From Rapana venosa (Eukaryota; Mollusca; Gastropoda; Neogastropoda; Muricidae), in the NCBI GenBank assembly GCA_028751875.1, contig CM054154.1, positions 53,943,907 to 54,007,906 on the forward strand: a stretch of 64,000 nt of DNA. Direction: 5' to 3'. Positions 32,945 through 48,119 of this stretch are shown one piece after another; position 1 is the stretch's first letter; each line of letters starts with the position of its first letter. The translations under genes and the position numbers were made by a program. The notes under the pieces were generated by a model. That model did not search any database. It was not told the DNA's origin and saw nothing but the letters and a program-made list of their open reading frames with translations.

Positions 32945-33237
32945 GTAAGGTAAAGGTAAAGGAGTCCCATAACCTATAAGGTCGTAGGGGAGCGAGGCGT
33001 CAGAGACCTCACTTCTCTAGGGCCAGCATATTGAGGGCGGCGCCCATCTCCTCTCCCTCGCTGCTTTACCTTCCCTGACCCTAAAGAGGGCAGGTACCCA
33101 TTTACAGCTGGGTGAACTGGGGAACTGTACTGAAGCCAAGGCGCGCAAACGGTCACCCATCCAACTGGTAACCACGCTCGACGCTGCTTAACTTGGCTGG
33201 GGGAAAGTGAGTGCTCCGACCACTGAGCTATCCCGTC
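32945..33237 (-). mobile_element. Chimeric tRNA/5S-rRNA SINE with TSD
   Basis: Read on the minus strand from 33237: GACGGGATAGCTCAGTGGTC (tRNA-like, perfect A-box TAGCTCAGTGG), then at 33200-33145 AAGTTAAGCAGCGTCGAGCG and GTTGGATGGGTGACCG, which match the 3' half of metazoan 5S rRNA including its C-box. Then an about 180-bp body (with CACCCAGCTGTAAATGGGTA) and a tail of CTTTAC repeats. The 11-bp duplication CCCCTAGGATG flanks it. Confidence 0.85.
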
Positions 33238-33248
33238 CCCCTAGGATG
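33238..33248 (+). repeat. SINE target-site duplication, right
   Basis: CCCCTAGGATG, identical to 32934-32944. Removing the SINE plus one copy restores the Tx1-like reading order (…SPRMTEVN). Confidence 0.9.
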
Positions 33249-33794
33249 ACGGAAGTAAATATAACTGATAAACTATATGAAGTTAAAAAACAACTATTTA
33301 AGATGTGGTCAAAAAGATTAATAACACATTTGGGTAGAGTAGCAAGGCTTAAATCACTAGTACTCTTAAAGTTAGCATACTTATGGATTTTTTTGTAAAA
33401 TCATCCGGATGCTCAAATTGCCAAGTTGCAAAAACTATGTTATGAATTTGTGTGGGACAAGAAAACAGATAAGATAAAAAGGGCATATTCGGTGCAAAGC
33501 ATAAAAAGGCGGTATAGGTATACCAAATATCAGAGTGTATATACAATCACTGAAACTTGCATGGATTAAAAAAAGTTTATACACAGAAACAAAAGTGGAC
33601 ATTAATATTGCATTCACTGTGCCCTGATATAGATGATCTAGATTGGATGAGCCCAAAACTGTTTTCAAAATTTAAAAACCAATGCATTTTGGAAAGACGG
33701 GTTTCACTCATATGACACATTTTGCAGACTAGTGGATCCAAAGGATAAGCAACAGTTATTAGCAGAACCAATTTTTCACAATGAAAAATTCTAA
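33249..33794 (+). pseudogene. Tx1-like RT thumb region
   Basis: After the SINE the protein resumes exactly: MTEVNITDKLYEVKKQLFKM, WSKRLITHLGRVARLKSLVL and LKLAYLWIF (33245-33395), then LQKLCYEFVWDKK-like text in a shifted frame (33425-33475) and GIGIPNIRVYIQSLKLAWIK (33510-33570). This W-x-P-LGR-hydrophobic pattern is a Tx1/L1 thumb hallmark. Confidence 0.75.
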
Positions 33795-34664
33795 GTGGGA
33801 GACCAATGCATATATCATGAAAAGTTGGCACAAAACAAATTACTTTTGGTTAAACACTTGCTGCAAGATAATGGTAATTTTATAACTCATGAGAATTTAT
33901 CAAACAAATTAGGTACTGAAAGTAACTTTTTGCATTATATTACCTGTGTGCGATCGATCCAACAATATGCGAGAAATAAAAATATAAAACTGGATGACAA
34001 CTTTAGTAAGGAAAGAACCAATGTTCTAGAGATTATATCAAAAGCTGGTAAAGGGTCCCGTATTTATTATGATGAAATGAATAGCAAAATAGAAATTCTC
34101 GACACTAAATCTTTCGTGAATTGGGAAAGACAGCTTGACATTCCAATAGAGTGGCACGGAGTATTTAAACTGACAAATAAAATTAAAGAAATGAAATTGA
34201 AATGGTTTCAAATAAAGATTTGTTATAGATTATTAGTCACGAACAAAATATTAAAGAAAATGAAAGTAACAGATAATGACAACTGCAATTTTTGTGGCAA
34301 GGAAAAGGACACCATAAACCATTATTTATGGGAGTGTCAGTATGTACAGAATTTCTGGAAAGAACTTGAAGTGACTATAAAACACAACTGCTATCATTGC
34401 GAGAGACTAGACCTTAATGTGGAAATAGTGCTTTTTGGCACTGATGCAATTACAAAAACTGATGAAGTGTTCGACTTAATAATACTGTTAGCAAAGTTCT
34501 ATGTTTATAAATGTCGGATTGGTAAAACAAAACCTAATGTTGGTAATTTTCCGAATGAACTAAAATATAAATATGAAATGGAAAAGCTGGAGCACTGCAA
34601 ACAAATTCAGTTAATTAAATATCAGAAAAAATGGTTCCAGTACATAAACTTAGTAGAAAGTTGA
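33795..34664 (+). pseudogene. Tx1-like ORF2 C-terminal domain with CCHC knuckle
   Basis: The 289-codon open frame is the longest intact part of the element. It starts inside the protein, so its first Met is not a true start. Features: NNFITHENLSNKLG-type helix, a FKLTNKIKEMKLKWFQIKIC block, and CNFCGKEKDTINHYLWEC (C-x2-C-x8-H-x4-C, about 34286-34340). It is probably RNA-binding. It ends at TGA 34662. Confidence 0.8.
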
Positions 34665-34944
34665 GTACCATTTCAAAATATTAGTAAAATTCTGTATGTA
34701 ATCTATAAATCTTGTCTTGACAACGGAAGTTATGATTGATTCTTTTTATACTTTGTGTAGCTAAGAGCCTTATACGCCTGTAAAATGGAAATGATGTAAT
34801 GTTGTCTGGATGAAACAATAATTTGTTTGTTTTGAACTGTATATGTGTGCCAATCAAAAAGATTTTTTTTAAGAGAAAAAGAAGAAAATATTATAATTAT
34901 GCGTAAGCGTAAAATCAAATTTAACACTCCATCAGCAAATTACT

Positions 34945-35245
34945 TACTTAATCCTCTTCATCCCATGTGCCGGGACACAAGGTGCCAACAAAATCCCTCC
35001 AGCCTTTTCTGTCTTGGGCAAGCCAGCTCAATTCATTCCAGGTCTTGCCCGCCTCTCTCATCTCCTCCTCTACTGTCCTCCTCCAAGTGCCGAGTGGTCT
35101 GCCTCGTTTCCTCTTCCCTGGTGGTGCCCATCTCAGCCCAGTATGAGGGAGTCTGTTCTTGCCCATTCGGAGGGTGTGTCCCAGCCACCTCCATCGCCGC
35201 TATTTTACCTCGGCCACAATGTTGTTAATGCCGGTGCATTTTGAC
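34945..35245 (-). pseudogene. RTE-like LINE C-terminus with (TAAG)n tail
   Basis: On the minus strand: RRWRWLGHTLRMGKNRLPHT, PPGKRKRGRPLGTWRRTVEE, TWNELSWLAQDRKGWRDFV and LCPGTWDEED, then a stop within TTAAGTAAGTAA. This is the ending of a widespread RTE-type LINE protein (GRP-TWRRT…AQDR-W) and its short 3' UTR with a tetranucleotide tail. The copy is strongly 5' truncated. A stop lies just upstream of RRWRW. Confidence 0.75.
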
Positions 35246-35249
35246 ACTT

Positions 35250-36005
35250 CCCCATCAGCAAATACACAATTAAAATGAACACGGCTTGAGGGTAGAACTG
35301 GAATGAACACAAGTTCTGCCCCCTGTCCTCTTGAAAACCCAGCAAAAATAAGTCAAGTGAACAAAATAAGGAACTACATTTTTCCTTATAAATTAAATAT
35401 ATCAAAATGATAAAACCTTGAAACGAGCTACACATGCAAAATGCATTTTTCTGCTGTTGATAAAAATTGTAATGGCAGAACTGGGCAATGGCTAGATATC
35501 TGATTAAACAAACATATAAAAAAAATAAAGGCTTAATGCCAGAACGGTATATATGCTTTTTTATCTTTTAAAGATACACCATTCTGGTCAAAACCACCAA
35601 AAGATGAAGACTTCAAGACAAAAGCGCATATATATATAAATTCTTTTTCACATTTTGACATTCATCATTCTGGCTGCACACTCTCGAAATATAAATAAAG
35701 TAGATTTTTTTTCTCAGAATATCAGAACATGGAATCTGTGACCTAGTTTGAATAAACAACAAAAAACAAAAAGCAGACACTCATCTTTTTAGTTGGTAAG
35801 AATGTATGGAAAACAGAAATTTTACAAAAAAAGCAAAATTTCAAAAGATCACTTTAGTTGTGGAAATGTGACATCCCCAACTTTCTTTTACTTTCTTTCT
35901 TCTTTTGTAGAAAAAATATCAAATGCATGGGTGTTATAGAGATAAGTTGAAGTTTTGATGAAAGTGAATAAACTGATGACATGATAGCTATTTTGCTGTT
36001 GACAC
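35250..36005. other. AT-rich stretch, nothing recognised
   Basis: No conserved frame or repeat family seen. Short TATA and homopolymer runs only. Confidence 0.5.
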
Positions 36006-36052
36006 TATTGGTCAGGTAATTTGAGCAACGCTCTCAGGTAGACGATCTATGG
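36006..36052 (-). mobile_element. SINE-C 3' fragment
   Basis: Reverse complement reads CTGAGAGCGTTGCTCAAATT and ACCTGACC. It matches the SINE end at 18872-18904 in the poly(A) retroposon. Confidence 0.6.
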
Positions 36053-36085
36053 ATACAATTTTAATGACGTCCTGTGCAATCTTAC

Positions 36086-36089
<4 letters not shown>

Positions 36090-36163
<74 letters not shown>

Positions 36164-36184
36164 CGCGTGCGTGCGTGCGTGTGC
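36090..36184. repeat. (GT)n then (GC)n/(GTGC)n array
   Basis: About 32 GT units run into GCGCGCGCG and GTGC repeats. Strict purine-pyrimidine alternation for about 90 bp. Confidence 0.95.
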
Positions 36185-38495
<2,311 letters not shown>

Positions 38496-38504
38496 CACTC
38501 TGTC

Positions 38505-38640
38505 TCTCTCACTGACCTAGTGGTTAGAGTGTTGAATTCGTGATCTGCTGACATGGGTTTGAGTCTGGCTCAAGAGGATTTTTTTTCTCTGGAGTTAACA
38601 TCAGTGTTGACTCCACTGTCACAACTCAGCCCCAGGTTAG
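38505..38640 (+). mobile_element. tRNA-headed core SINE (5' part)
   Basis: CTGACCTAGTGGTTAGAGTG resembles a pol III A box. TGGGTTTGAGTCTGG is a degenerate B box. It continues CTGGAGTTAACATCAGTG and TTGACTCCACT, which is shared with the minus-strand SINE at 51845-51880. The 3' half is not recognisable beyond about 38640. Confidence 0.6.
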
Positions 38641-39718
38641 AATCCTCACACCCCTTCAACACCCCATTTACACCTCCCCTGACCTCCATGGTGAAGGACT
38701 AGCACCCTGGACAAGAAGGGAGAGGTGTGCTTTTAAGGGGACTGATAATATATATTTACCTCCACGCCACTTTGTCTCCCCCCTATTTCTTTTTGTTAGT
38801 TTCATTGGCATCCCTGAGGGCAGGCTAGGGTGCACATAGAGACTAATAATAACAACCTCTCCTCTGCATGTGAAGCATGTGCAGTTTTACTGAAAACTGC
38901 AGTAGTGGCATTCCTGCGTTCACGTGAGCACAGGTCTGATCGTCTGTATGGCATGCTGATACTGCTGCACTTTGCACTCGGCAGCCAAAGTGGATGAAGA
39001 TGAAGAACTCCTAGTCGATGCAGGTACAACCATCGGTAGGGCAAAGATGTAGGCCCTGCACAAGCTGCCTGAGGTAGGCAGTGTGTGGGCAAGGGTTCGA
39101 ATTATTCTGTTCAGTTTAAACACTCCGAAATGTCGAACATTATTTGTTGAGGTACGAAAAACTCTTTAGTTATGAGGTTTTACCCACTCTGCACACTTGA
39201 GTGAGTGGGTGTAGCACTGGGGTTTCGAACCTTTGACTTCATCACTTTATGTTTTGTTGCAATAGTCTCCTCTCTTGACCTTTGCCTTGGTGGGGGAAGA
39301 GAGAGAGAGAGTTCATTTTTCCAAACATACAGTTTCCCTGTTTTGTTTTTAGAGACTCATTATTTTCAACACACAATTCTTTCGTTTCTTTATAGTTCTA
39401 GGGTTTTCAGGTGTGTCAGAAAAATAGATTGGACCGCGGATTGACCAGCTTTGCCTGATTCCAGCACTATCCCCAGTAATCTGTCTTGTCCCTCCGACTG
39501 TAGTAGCATTGTTGAATTTGAACCTCAGAGGTTATGTCTTGTTTATTCCTATGTCTGTTTGACAGTTTATTTGAATGAATGTTAATATGATAATTGTAGC
39601 CTCATAGGAGACATTTTGATGATGGAAATGGTGTAAATTAGTAAGGTGGGGAAAAGCGCGGGATGGAGGGAGGGGTTGACACTCATGTTGTGACATTATA
39701 TCAATTGTGTGGGCACAG

Positions 39719-40074
39719 CTTGTTGTGTTGGATGTTCCAGCAGAACTACCACCGACAAGGGAAGAGGACGCCGACCTGATCTTCAGCAATACTACCTCTG
39801 GGGCCGCTGCTGGAGTCACTTACTCAGACACAGAGGGAAGAACGGGACATTAGCAACATTGCTTCTGAAGCCGCCTCGGATGCCATAAATGGAACCACTT
39901 CTGGAACTGCCAACAGTTTTTGCAACAGCGGCCACCCCCATCATCATCAGCAGCAGCATCTGCACAGCAGCGACATCTCAGTTAAGCAATACCCCGTATT
40001 TCCTTCCGTCGTAGCTGACTTTTCCCGTTGTGTGTGTTCTGTGCACATGTTCTGAGTGTGTGAGAGTGCATCTT

Positions 40075-40172
<98 letters not shown>

Positions 40173-40270
40173 TTTGCTTTTACTTTTGGTAAGGGGTTAG
40201 GGTTATTAGCTTAGATAGAGATTTTTTAATGTAAACGAAAATGAAATAAAGCGTCTTGTTTGTATACTTT
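39719..40270 (+). CDS. Possible terminal exon and 3' UTR of an unidentified gene
   Basis: Two overlapping open stretches follow plausible T-rich acceptors (GTGTGGGCACAG at 39718, GTTGGATGTTCCAG at 39740). One frame reads VPAELPPTREEDADLIFSNT to a TAG near 39851. The other is open from about 39777 to a TGA at 40051-40053 and includes NIASEAASDAINGTTSGTAN and a GHPHHHQQQHLHSSD run. A canonical AATAAA stands at 40245-40250. Which frame is used, or whether either is coding, cannot be settled without transcripts. No upstream exon was identified. Confidence 0.35.
40079..40170. repeat. (TA)n microsatellite
   Basis: About 45 TA units, about 75 bp before the AATAAA signal, so it would lie in the 3' UTR if the terminal exon is real. 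Confidence 0.95.
40245..40250 (+). terminator. Candidate polyadenylation signal AATAAA
   Basis: AATAAA followed by a GT-rich stretch (GCGTCTTGTTTGTATAC), as expected for a cleavage/polyadenylation site. Confidence 0.4.
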
Positions 40271-40412
40271 TGCCTCTGAGTTGTGTTTTGTTAGATTTCT
40301 GCAGCTGCCACTACATCTTCCAAACGAACAAGCTAGTCACATCATTCTAGGCCCATCCTTTCTAGGATAAGTTTAGATAAACCCCCCCTTTTAAAAAAAA
40401 AAAAAAAGTTGT

Positions 40413-40630
40413 GACATCCCTTCACCCAAAACTCTTTTGGATGAGATTATAAACCTAGGTCCCTTGTGTAAATACACTCGCACACGTTAAAACCCGTTCC
40501 TCTTTTTGGAAGAGTAGTCCATTGTGGGCCGGTGGGAACGGATGCCAAACTTGATTAAACTGCATACACACAGGGACTGGATGAAAAAAAGCATATGAGT
40601 CATTATTCCATTATCCTCGAAATAAAAGAT
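40413..40630 (+). mobile_element. SINE-A body and tail
   Basis: Contains the core TTTTGGATGAGATTATAAACC, then TACACTCGCACACGTTAAAA, CCATTGTGGGCCGGTGGGAA, and the tail CATACACACAGGGACTGGATG to TATTCCATTATCCTCGAAAT. The tRNA head is missing. The tail matches 48120-48225 and 51205-51395. Confidence 0.7.
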
Positions 40631-40754
40631 TAAATTAAATTAATTTAATTTAATTCTATGGAAGCAGTTTATTGCCCAGCTACACGCATCAAGCTGTACA
40701 TGTGCTTGGTAGGTCTGAAGACACGGGGTCAACACAGTGGTGAAGATTTGAGGA

Positions 40755-41338
40755 TGGCAAGAGACCATTTTCCCCTCAAATGATGCAACTCTGATCTCAA
40801 CTGATACACCATTTCCCCCTCTAATGATGCAATTCTTATGTGAAATGAAACCATTTCCACCTCAAATGATGCAATGCTGATCTCAAATGATAAACCATTT
40901 TCACCTCAAATGATGCAATTCTGATCTCAAATGATAAACCATTGTCACCTCAAATGAGACAATTCTGATCTCAAATGATATACCATTGTCACCTCAAATG
41001 ATGCAACTCTGATCTCAAATGGGATCATTTTAACCTCATATATCATTCATATGGTACTACTTAAGCCTAGAATGATACAATTTTCACGTCAAATGATACG
41101 ATTTTCAACTAAAAAATGACATAATTTGTACCTGGGACGATACCATCTGAACTTGAAATGGTACAATCTTTACATCAGATGACGCCAGTTTCACCTCAAA
41201 TGATGCTATCTTAACCTCAAGCCATGCCATTTTCGCCTCCTGTCATACCATTTCCAGTTTAAATGATACCATTCTCAACTCAAATAATACCATCTTCACA
41301 TCAGACGGTTTCAAATGACACTATCCTTACCTCAACCC
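40755..41338. repeat. Degenerate minisatellite, unit about 21 bp
   Basis: Some 25-28 units of the type CTCAAATGATACCATTTTCAC (21 bp), with an alternating pair in the first half (…TGATGCAATTCTGATCTCAAA… / …TGATAAACCATTTTCACCTCAAA), giving an about 42-bp higher-order period. Later units diverge progressively toward 41338. Confidence 0.85.
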
Positions 41339-43917
<2,579 letters not shown>

Positions 43918-44155
43918 TAAGCCTGTTTCCTTTAACTGTATAGAACCGAGGCCGTTTCTGCTCACACGATGAAAACTGAACTCAGCCCATCGCATGCTAC
44001 TTTCCCATCACAAACCAACAATTTTAGACATATTCTTTCTTTTTTCTCTTTCTTCTTCTTCTTCTTCTTTTTTTTGGTTTTTGTTTTTTACTGATCATCT
44101 TGCATGAATCCTGGTTATGTGCTTAGAACAAGTCTCTGCCTGATAACAGAACAGA

Positions 44156-44161
44156 TTTATT
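44156..44161 (-). terminator. Candidate minus-strand AATAAA
   Basis: TTTATT on the plus strand, AATAAA on the minus strand, about 740 bases after the stop codon at 44904-44906. It would give a 3' UTR of plausible length. Confidence 0.35.
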
Positions 44162-44903
44162 CTCAGCTGCACGTGAACTAACTTGACTGAGGAATGAACT
44201 TGCAGTTCCACAAGGTTCTACAGCCGTCTTCAAAATCTGCGTTACTTTTGGTGTTGTTGCTTTCGTCAGCTCAAACGCCGTTGTTTCATTCTTTCCTCGC
44301 GTTGTTCTTGACACCCCACTTAGGGTAGGTTTCCGCAAAAATCACTCTTACTTTAGCTTGACACTTTTCACCTACCTCAAACAAAAGATGCCACTTCAAA
44401 TCTGACTTTTTTGGACACAAGCGTGCAGTCACAAACCTCACTCGCCATTCTGGAACTCGTTCTCAGTTTATCACACGAAACCACATGTCCACCTTCCTGC
44501 TTGCAACTTGTAGCCTACAATTCCAACACGATGCTGTAAACAAGAGTCCCTTCTCACAGCTGAGAGACGTTTTACAGACTTAGGAATCTTCACCGTGAAA
44601 ATAATAATAATTTTAAAAAATCTGTTGTGTAAATTCCCTCCACAATGAAGCAACACAAAACAACATGGCTGAAGTAAAAACATTCTCAGCATCAACACCA
44701 ACGCTGGAAAAGTTGTAAGCGCTCTTCTTTTTTTTCTGACAGCCTGGTTGGTAGGTGTGGTGTTAGCAGAAACTTTGTTGTTGTTGTTGTAGAAAGTCGA
44801 CGATGACGACGATGATGATGACGATAGTAGAAGCGAGGATAAGGTCAGGAAGTGGAAGGTCGGGAGGAAGGGGGGAGGGGGAAGGGAGGGGGAGGGGGGG
44901 TCA

Positions 44904-45009
44904 CTAGACGTCTGTGGCCAGTTTAGCGTTGCTGGCGTCCAGTGCCGGTTGTTCCTGACCCCGAAAACTGCTCATGCTAAAGCCTGGTGGACCGTACACA
45001 GCCTCGTAC
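44904..45009 (-). CDS. Last coding exon of a single-pass membrane protein
   Basis: Acceptor CTGTCCCTGTCAG ends at 45010. The first base completes an Arg codon split after two bases in the previous exon. It then encodes YEAVYGPPGFSMSSFRGQEQ and PALDASNAKLATDV before TAG at 44904-44906. This is the cytoplasmic C-terminus. Tyr-rich motifs (YEAVYGPP) could be kinase or SH2 targets, which is inference. The family is not identified. Phase agreement with the exon at 48000-48106 supports the model. Confidence 0.75.
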
Positions 45010-45225
45010 CTGACAGGGACAGACAGAAAGTGGTGTGTTCACCTGTTGGAGACAGGTTCCCATGCTGACATTTATTCATAACAGTCATGGCCCTTCAAAA
45101 GAGGGTTTTACAAGACAATACTGACAAGACACATCCACATTAACAATTTTGTTACACCTTAACATTTTTCATTTTAAAAATGAATGAGAAGTTGTAAGTG
45201 GTTACCTGCACTTGTTTTCCTCTAC

Positions 45226-46846
45226 AACTACAAGCTGAAGGCTGATCCGAACAAACTTCACGAGAAAGATCCCAGACCATCAGATCCTGAAAGCACACAG
45301 GTGCTGGAGGAAGAGGTAGAAGAAGCAGTAAGATCCCTGAAAGGAGGCAAGTCACCAGGGATTGACAACATCCCGGCTGAGCTCATCAAGAACGGAGGCC
45401 CAGAGATGATCAAGGCATTAACAATCATCTGCCAACGCATCTGGACCAGCAAAGAGTGGCCCGAACAGTGGACCCAATCCATCATAGTTCCACTTCCAAA
45501 GAAGGGAGACCTGAAGAAGTGCCAAAATTACAGAACAATCAGTCTGATAAGCCATCCAAGCAAAGTTATGCTACGCATTGCCTTGAACAGACTGAAACCA
45601 CAAGCAGAAGAAATCCTATCAGAAGAACAGGCAGGATTCAGACCAGGTCGAAGCACTGTCGAGCAGATCTTCAACATCAGAATGCTCATAGAGAAGCATC
45701 TCCAACATCAGCTACAGCTCTACAACAACTTCATTGACTTCAAGAAGGCCTTCGACCGAGTGTGGCAAGAAGCTCTGTGGCAAGTCATGAGAGACTATAG
45801 CTTCGACGAGGACCTGATTCAAGTCATCCAGGCGCTGTATGACAGCTCCCACAGTGCAGTCCTCATGGGTGGAGAAATCGGGGAGTTCTTCCGGACTTCA
45901 GTTGGAGTTCGACAAGGCTGCCCGCTATCCCCCGTTCTTTTCAACGTGTTCCTGGAGAACATCATGCAGGAGGCCCTCCTTGACTTCAAGACCACAATCA
46001 CAATAGGAGGAAGGCCAGTCTGCAATCTTCGATTCGCAGACGATATTGATCTCATGGGCGGCAGTGAAGAAGAACTCCAGGATCTCACCACCAGACTGGA
46101 AACATCAGCCAATGCCCACGGTATGGAGATCAGCACAGAAAAGAGCAAGATCCTAGTGAACAGTACCACACCGACCACTCCCACCAGCATCAAGATGAGT
46201 GGCGAGACACTAGAGGAGGTGGAAACTTTCAAGTACCTTGGAGCAGTCATCACCAAAGAAGGCACGAGCACACAAGAGGTGAAGATCAGACTTGCTGTGG
46301 CACTCTCCTCCATGACTAAGCTGGCGAAAGTGTGGAGAAACCACAACATCAGAACCCACACTAAGGTCAGACTCTACAAGGCACTCGTCACATCCATTGC
46401 CTTGTACAGCTGTGAAGCATGGACACTTACTGCCGATTTAGAACGTCGCATTCAAGCCTTTGAGATGAAGTGCCTCAGGCGGATCCTGAACATCACCTAC
46501 AGAGACCGCAAAACCAATGACTACGTCTGGCAGCAGATCGAGGCACTGGCTGGCAAACAAGAACCATTGCTAGATACAGTCAAACGGAGGAAACTGAAGT
46601 GGTTTGGCCACACAACAAGGCATAACAGCCTGTCAAAGACAGTCCTGCAGGGAATGGTGGAAGGAGCAAGGAGGTAGGGACGACCACGCAAAAGCTGGAT
46701 ATCCAACATCAAGGAGTGGACCGGCCTCACTGTACCAAACCTCCTGAAAACAGCCCAGGACAGAACCATTTGGCGGTCCACTTGCAGCGTCCGTGCGGGT
46801 ACCCCAACGGTCGTCCCGACCAAGGGATGAGTGAGTGAGTGAGTGA
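45226..46846 (+). mobile_element. RTE-like LINE, 5' truncated, with 12-bp TSD
   Basis: GTTTTCCTCTAC at 45214-45225 and 46847-46858 flank the insert (the first G of the right copy could also belong to the tail). The insert starts in the middle of ORF2 (AACTACAAGCTGAAGGC) and ends in GATGAGTGAGTGAGTGAGT, a tetranucleotide tail. It lies antisense in the last intron of the membrane-protein gene. The duplication is exact, so it is probably a young insertion. Confidence 0.88.
45227..46828 (+). pseudogene. RTE-like reverse transcriptase, nearly intact
   Basis: A long open frame of about 480 codons from 45227, in frame with the flanking ATG at 45184, which is host DNA and not the true start. Motifs: SLKGGKSPGIDNIPAELIKN; EWPEQWTQSIIVPLPKKGDL; EEQAGFRPGRSTVEQIFNIR; FIDFKKAFDRVWQEALWQ; VGVRQGCPLSPVLFNVFLEN; NLRFADDIDLMGGS (intact FADD, about 46030); TEKSKILVN; FKYLGAVITKEG; RRKLKWFGHTTRH. 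A TAG at 46675-46677 interrupts GARR/GRPRKSWISNIKEWTG. Translation resumes in the same frame to about 46828. Endonuclease part missing. Confidence 0.88.
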
Positions 46847-46848
46847 GT
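46829..46848. repeat. (GAGT)n tail of the RTE-like insertion
   Basis: Five TGAG/GAGT units directly before the right duplication copy. Confidence 0.9.
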
Positions 46849-46929
46849 TTTCCTCTACTATTATTTCTTCAATAACATTAACACTTTGTTATACTTTAAC
46901 ATTAACACTCTGTTACACTTTGTGTGAAG

Positions 46930-47790
46930 GTACCTTAAATAAAAGAAAGATACTTTGTTACACGTTCGCTTCGCCTTTTAAACACTTTGTACAAACATGT
47001 GCTCAATATCTTTACCCTGATTTCATGATTTTGTTGTTGACATCAATAATGAGTTTAAACAGATTTGGATGCCTGAAATATTTCGCTATAGAAAATCGTT
47101 CTCTTGCATCTTTTAGTTCTAGACAAAACAGTACAAAATAAACCTTGTCTTCTTTTGAATCCTTAAACAATGGAGTTATTAAAGCGTTACAGTCTGATTG
47201 ATTATAACACTTTGAATAGACAAATATATCACACATTCCGATCCTAAATTCGGTTATGATACGTTTTGTTTGTCTATATCAATACTCATAAACATCAAGA
47301 ATACTTTATTATCTCAATAGAGAAATTATGAGAATGTAAAATGGCATACAATTCATATGCTTTGATTTGTTTGCTTTACAAGATTCAGCACAATATTTAT
47401 AAAAATCCATACATGATTATCATTTACTATGCATGAACAGTTTATATGAATCAAATCTGCCACTATTTTAAACATGGCAATTCTAGTCCTGCCATCGACA
47501 TTCAACTAGCCTCTCTCGAAACATACGAACAGTTTATTTTACATCTTCATCACCTTAACATAACCAAATCCATATTCAAACAATTTCGATATTACACATG
47601 ATAGCCAATTTCTTGTGCATCTACCATCTAAGTCCAATAGCATCTTGTAAGCCTGAAAAGGTAATATTTGTGTATCCATCTGCGCAAGTTTTAACCAATA
47701 CTGCAGAGTACATTTAACTGACGAAAGATCATTTCACAGATAATTAGCTGATTCACTTTTCGAAAGATCACTGGACAGGAGAGAAGATGC
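46930..47790 (-). pseudogene. LINE-N 3' fragment (copy 7), decayed
   Basis: On the minus strand, 47236-47012 encodes a remnant of the C-terminal knuckle (DCNALITPLFKDSKEDKVYF, VLFC). The region 47560-47700 resembles the thumb of other LINE-N copies (…LPFQAYKMLLDLDGR). A bare L2 tail (47338-47430) appears to have landed inside. Lies in an intron of the membrane-protein gene. Confidence 0.55.
47338..47430 (+). mobile_element. Solitary L2-like 3' tail, decayed
   Basis: ATTCATATGCTTTGATTTGT, TTGCTTTACAAGATTCAGCA and CAATATTTATAAAAATCCAT match the L2 terminal sequence (compare 54762-54825). The (ATT)n array is almost gone. Confidence 0.6.
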
Positions 47791-47954
47791 TCCAAGAAAT
47801 TTTTAAATTGCAAACAAATGAATTTTTTTTTTACAGTGCACAGCAGCCCCCCCCCCCCTTCCTTATTTCAGATCTATACAGTGCAATAGGCTGAATGTGG
47901 GTATGAAGATTCACAAGCTTTGGTATTCGCTTGGCCAAAAACAAAACAACAACA

Positions 47955-47995
<41 letters not shown>
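47955..47995. repeat. (ACAG)n microsatellite
   Basis: About ten tetranucleotide units directly downstream (minus strand) of the exon donor; the donor's own GTAGTCTGTCTG runs into it. Confidence 0.95.
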
Positions 47996-47996
<1 letters not shown>

Positions 47997-47999
47997 TAC

Positions 48000-48106
48000 C
48001 TTTCCAGAGGCGTCATGCTTCGGCTGTAATCGGTAGCAGGAAAGGTTTCTGGATAGGGTTCACTGGGCTCCAGGCAGCCATAGGCGTTGTTGTTACCTGT
48101 GTGGTC
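48000..48106 (-). CDS. Penultimate exon of the membrane-protein gene
   Basis: Acceptor TGTTGTTTCAG, exon from 48106 (GACCACACAGG), donor at 47999 (GAAAG|GTAGTC). 107 bases, phase 0 in, two bases out. Encodes DHTGNNNAYGCLEPSEPYPE and TFPATDYSRSMTPLE. An alternative acceptor ten bases on (ACACAG|GTAAC) would run into a stop, so the 48106 site is preferred. A (ACAG)n tract (47955-47995) starts just inside the following intron. Confidence 0.78.
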
Positions 48107-48119
48107 CTGAAACAACACA

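Larger units (their letters stand above)
31860..34900 (+). mobile_element. Tx1-like LINE, 5' truncated, split by a SINE
   Basis: Plus-strand element from the RT start to an A-rich 3' end near 34860-34900. The endonuclease and ORF1 are absent. A minus-strand SINE (32945-33237) interrupts it with a clean duplication. Motifs fit the Tx1/L1-type branch better than the LINE-N or L2 types. Confidence 0.75.

Noticed and set aside
33145..33200. 5S rRNA gene
   Set aside because: Only the 3' half is similar, its 5' half is replaced by a tRNA-like head, and TSDs flank the whole unit; it is part of a SINE.
40755..41338. CRISPR-like or regulatory array
   Set aside because: Units are contiguous, without spacers, and diverge gradually; this is an ordinary minisatellite.
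45184..45225. ATG at 45184 as the start of a 497-codon gene
   Set aside because: The TSD shows that bases up to 45225 are flanking intron DNA; the reading frame continues into it by chance. The true LINE protein starts far upstream of the truncation point.
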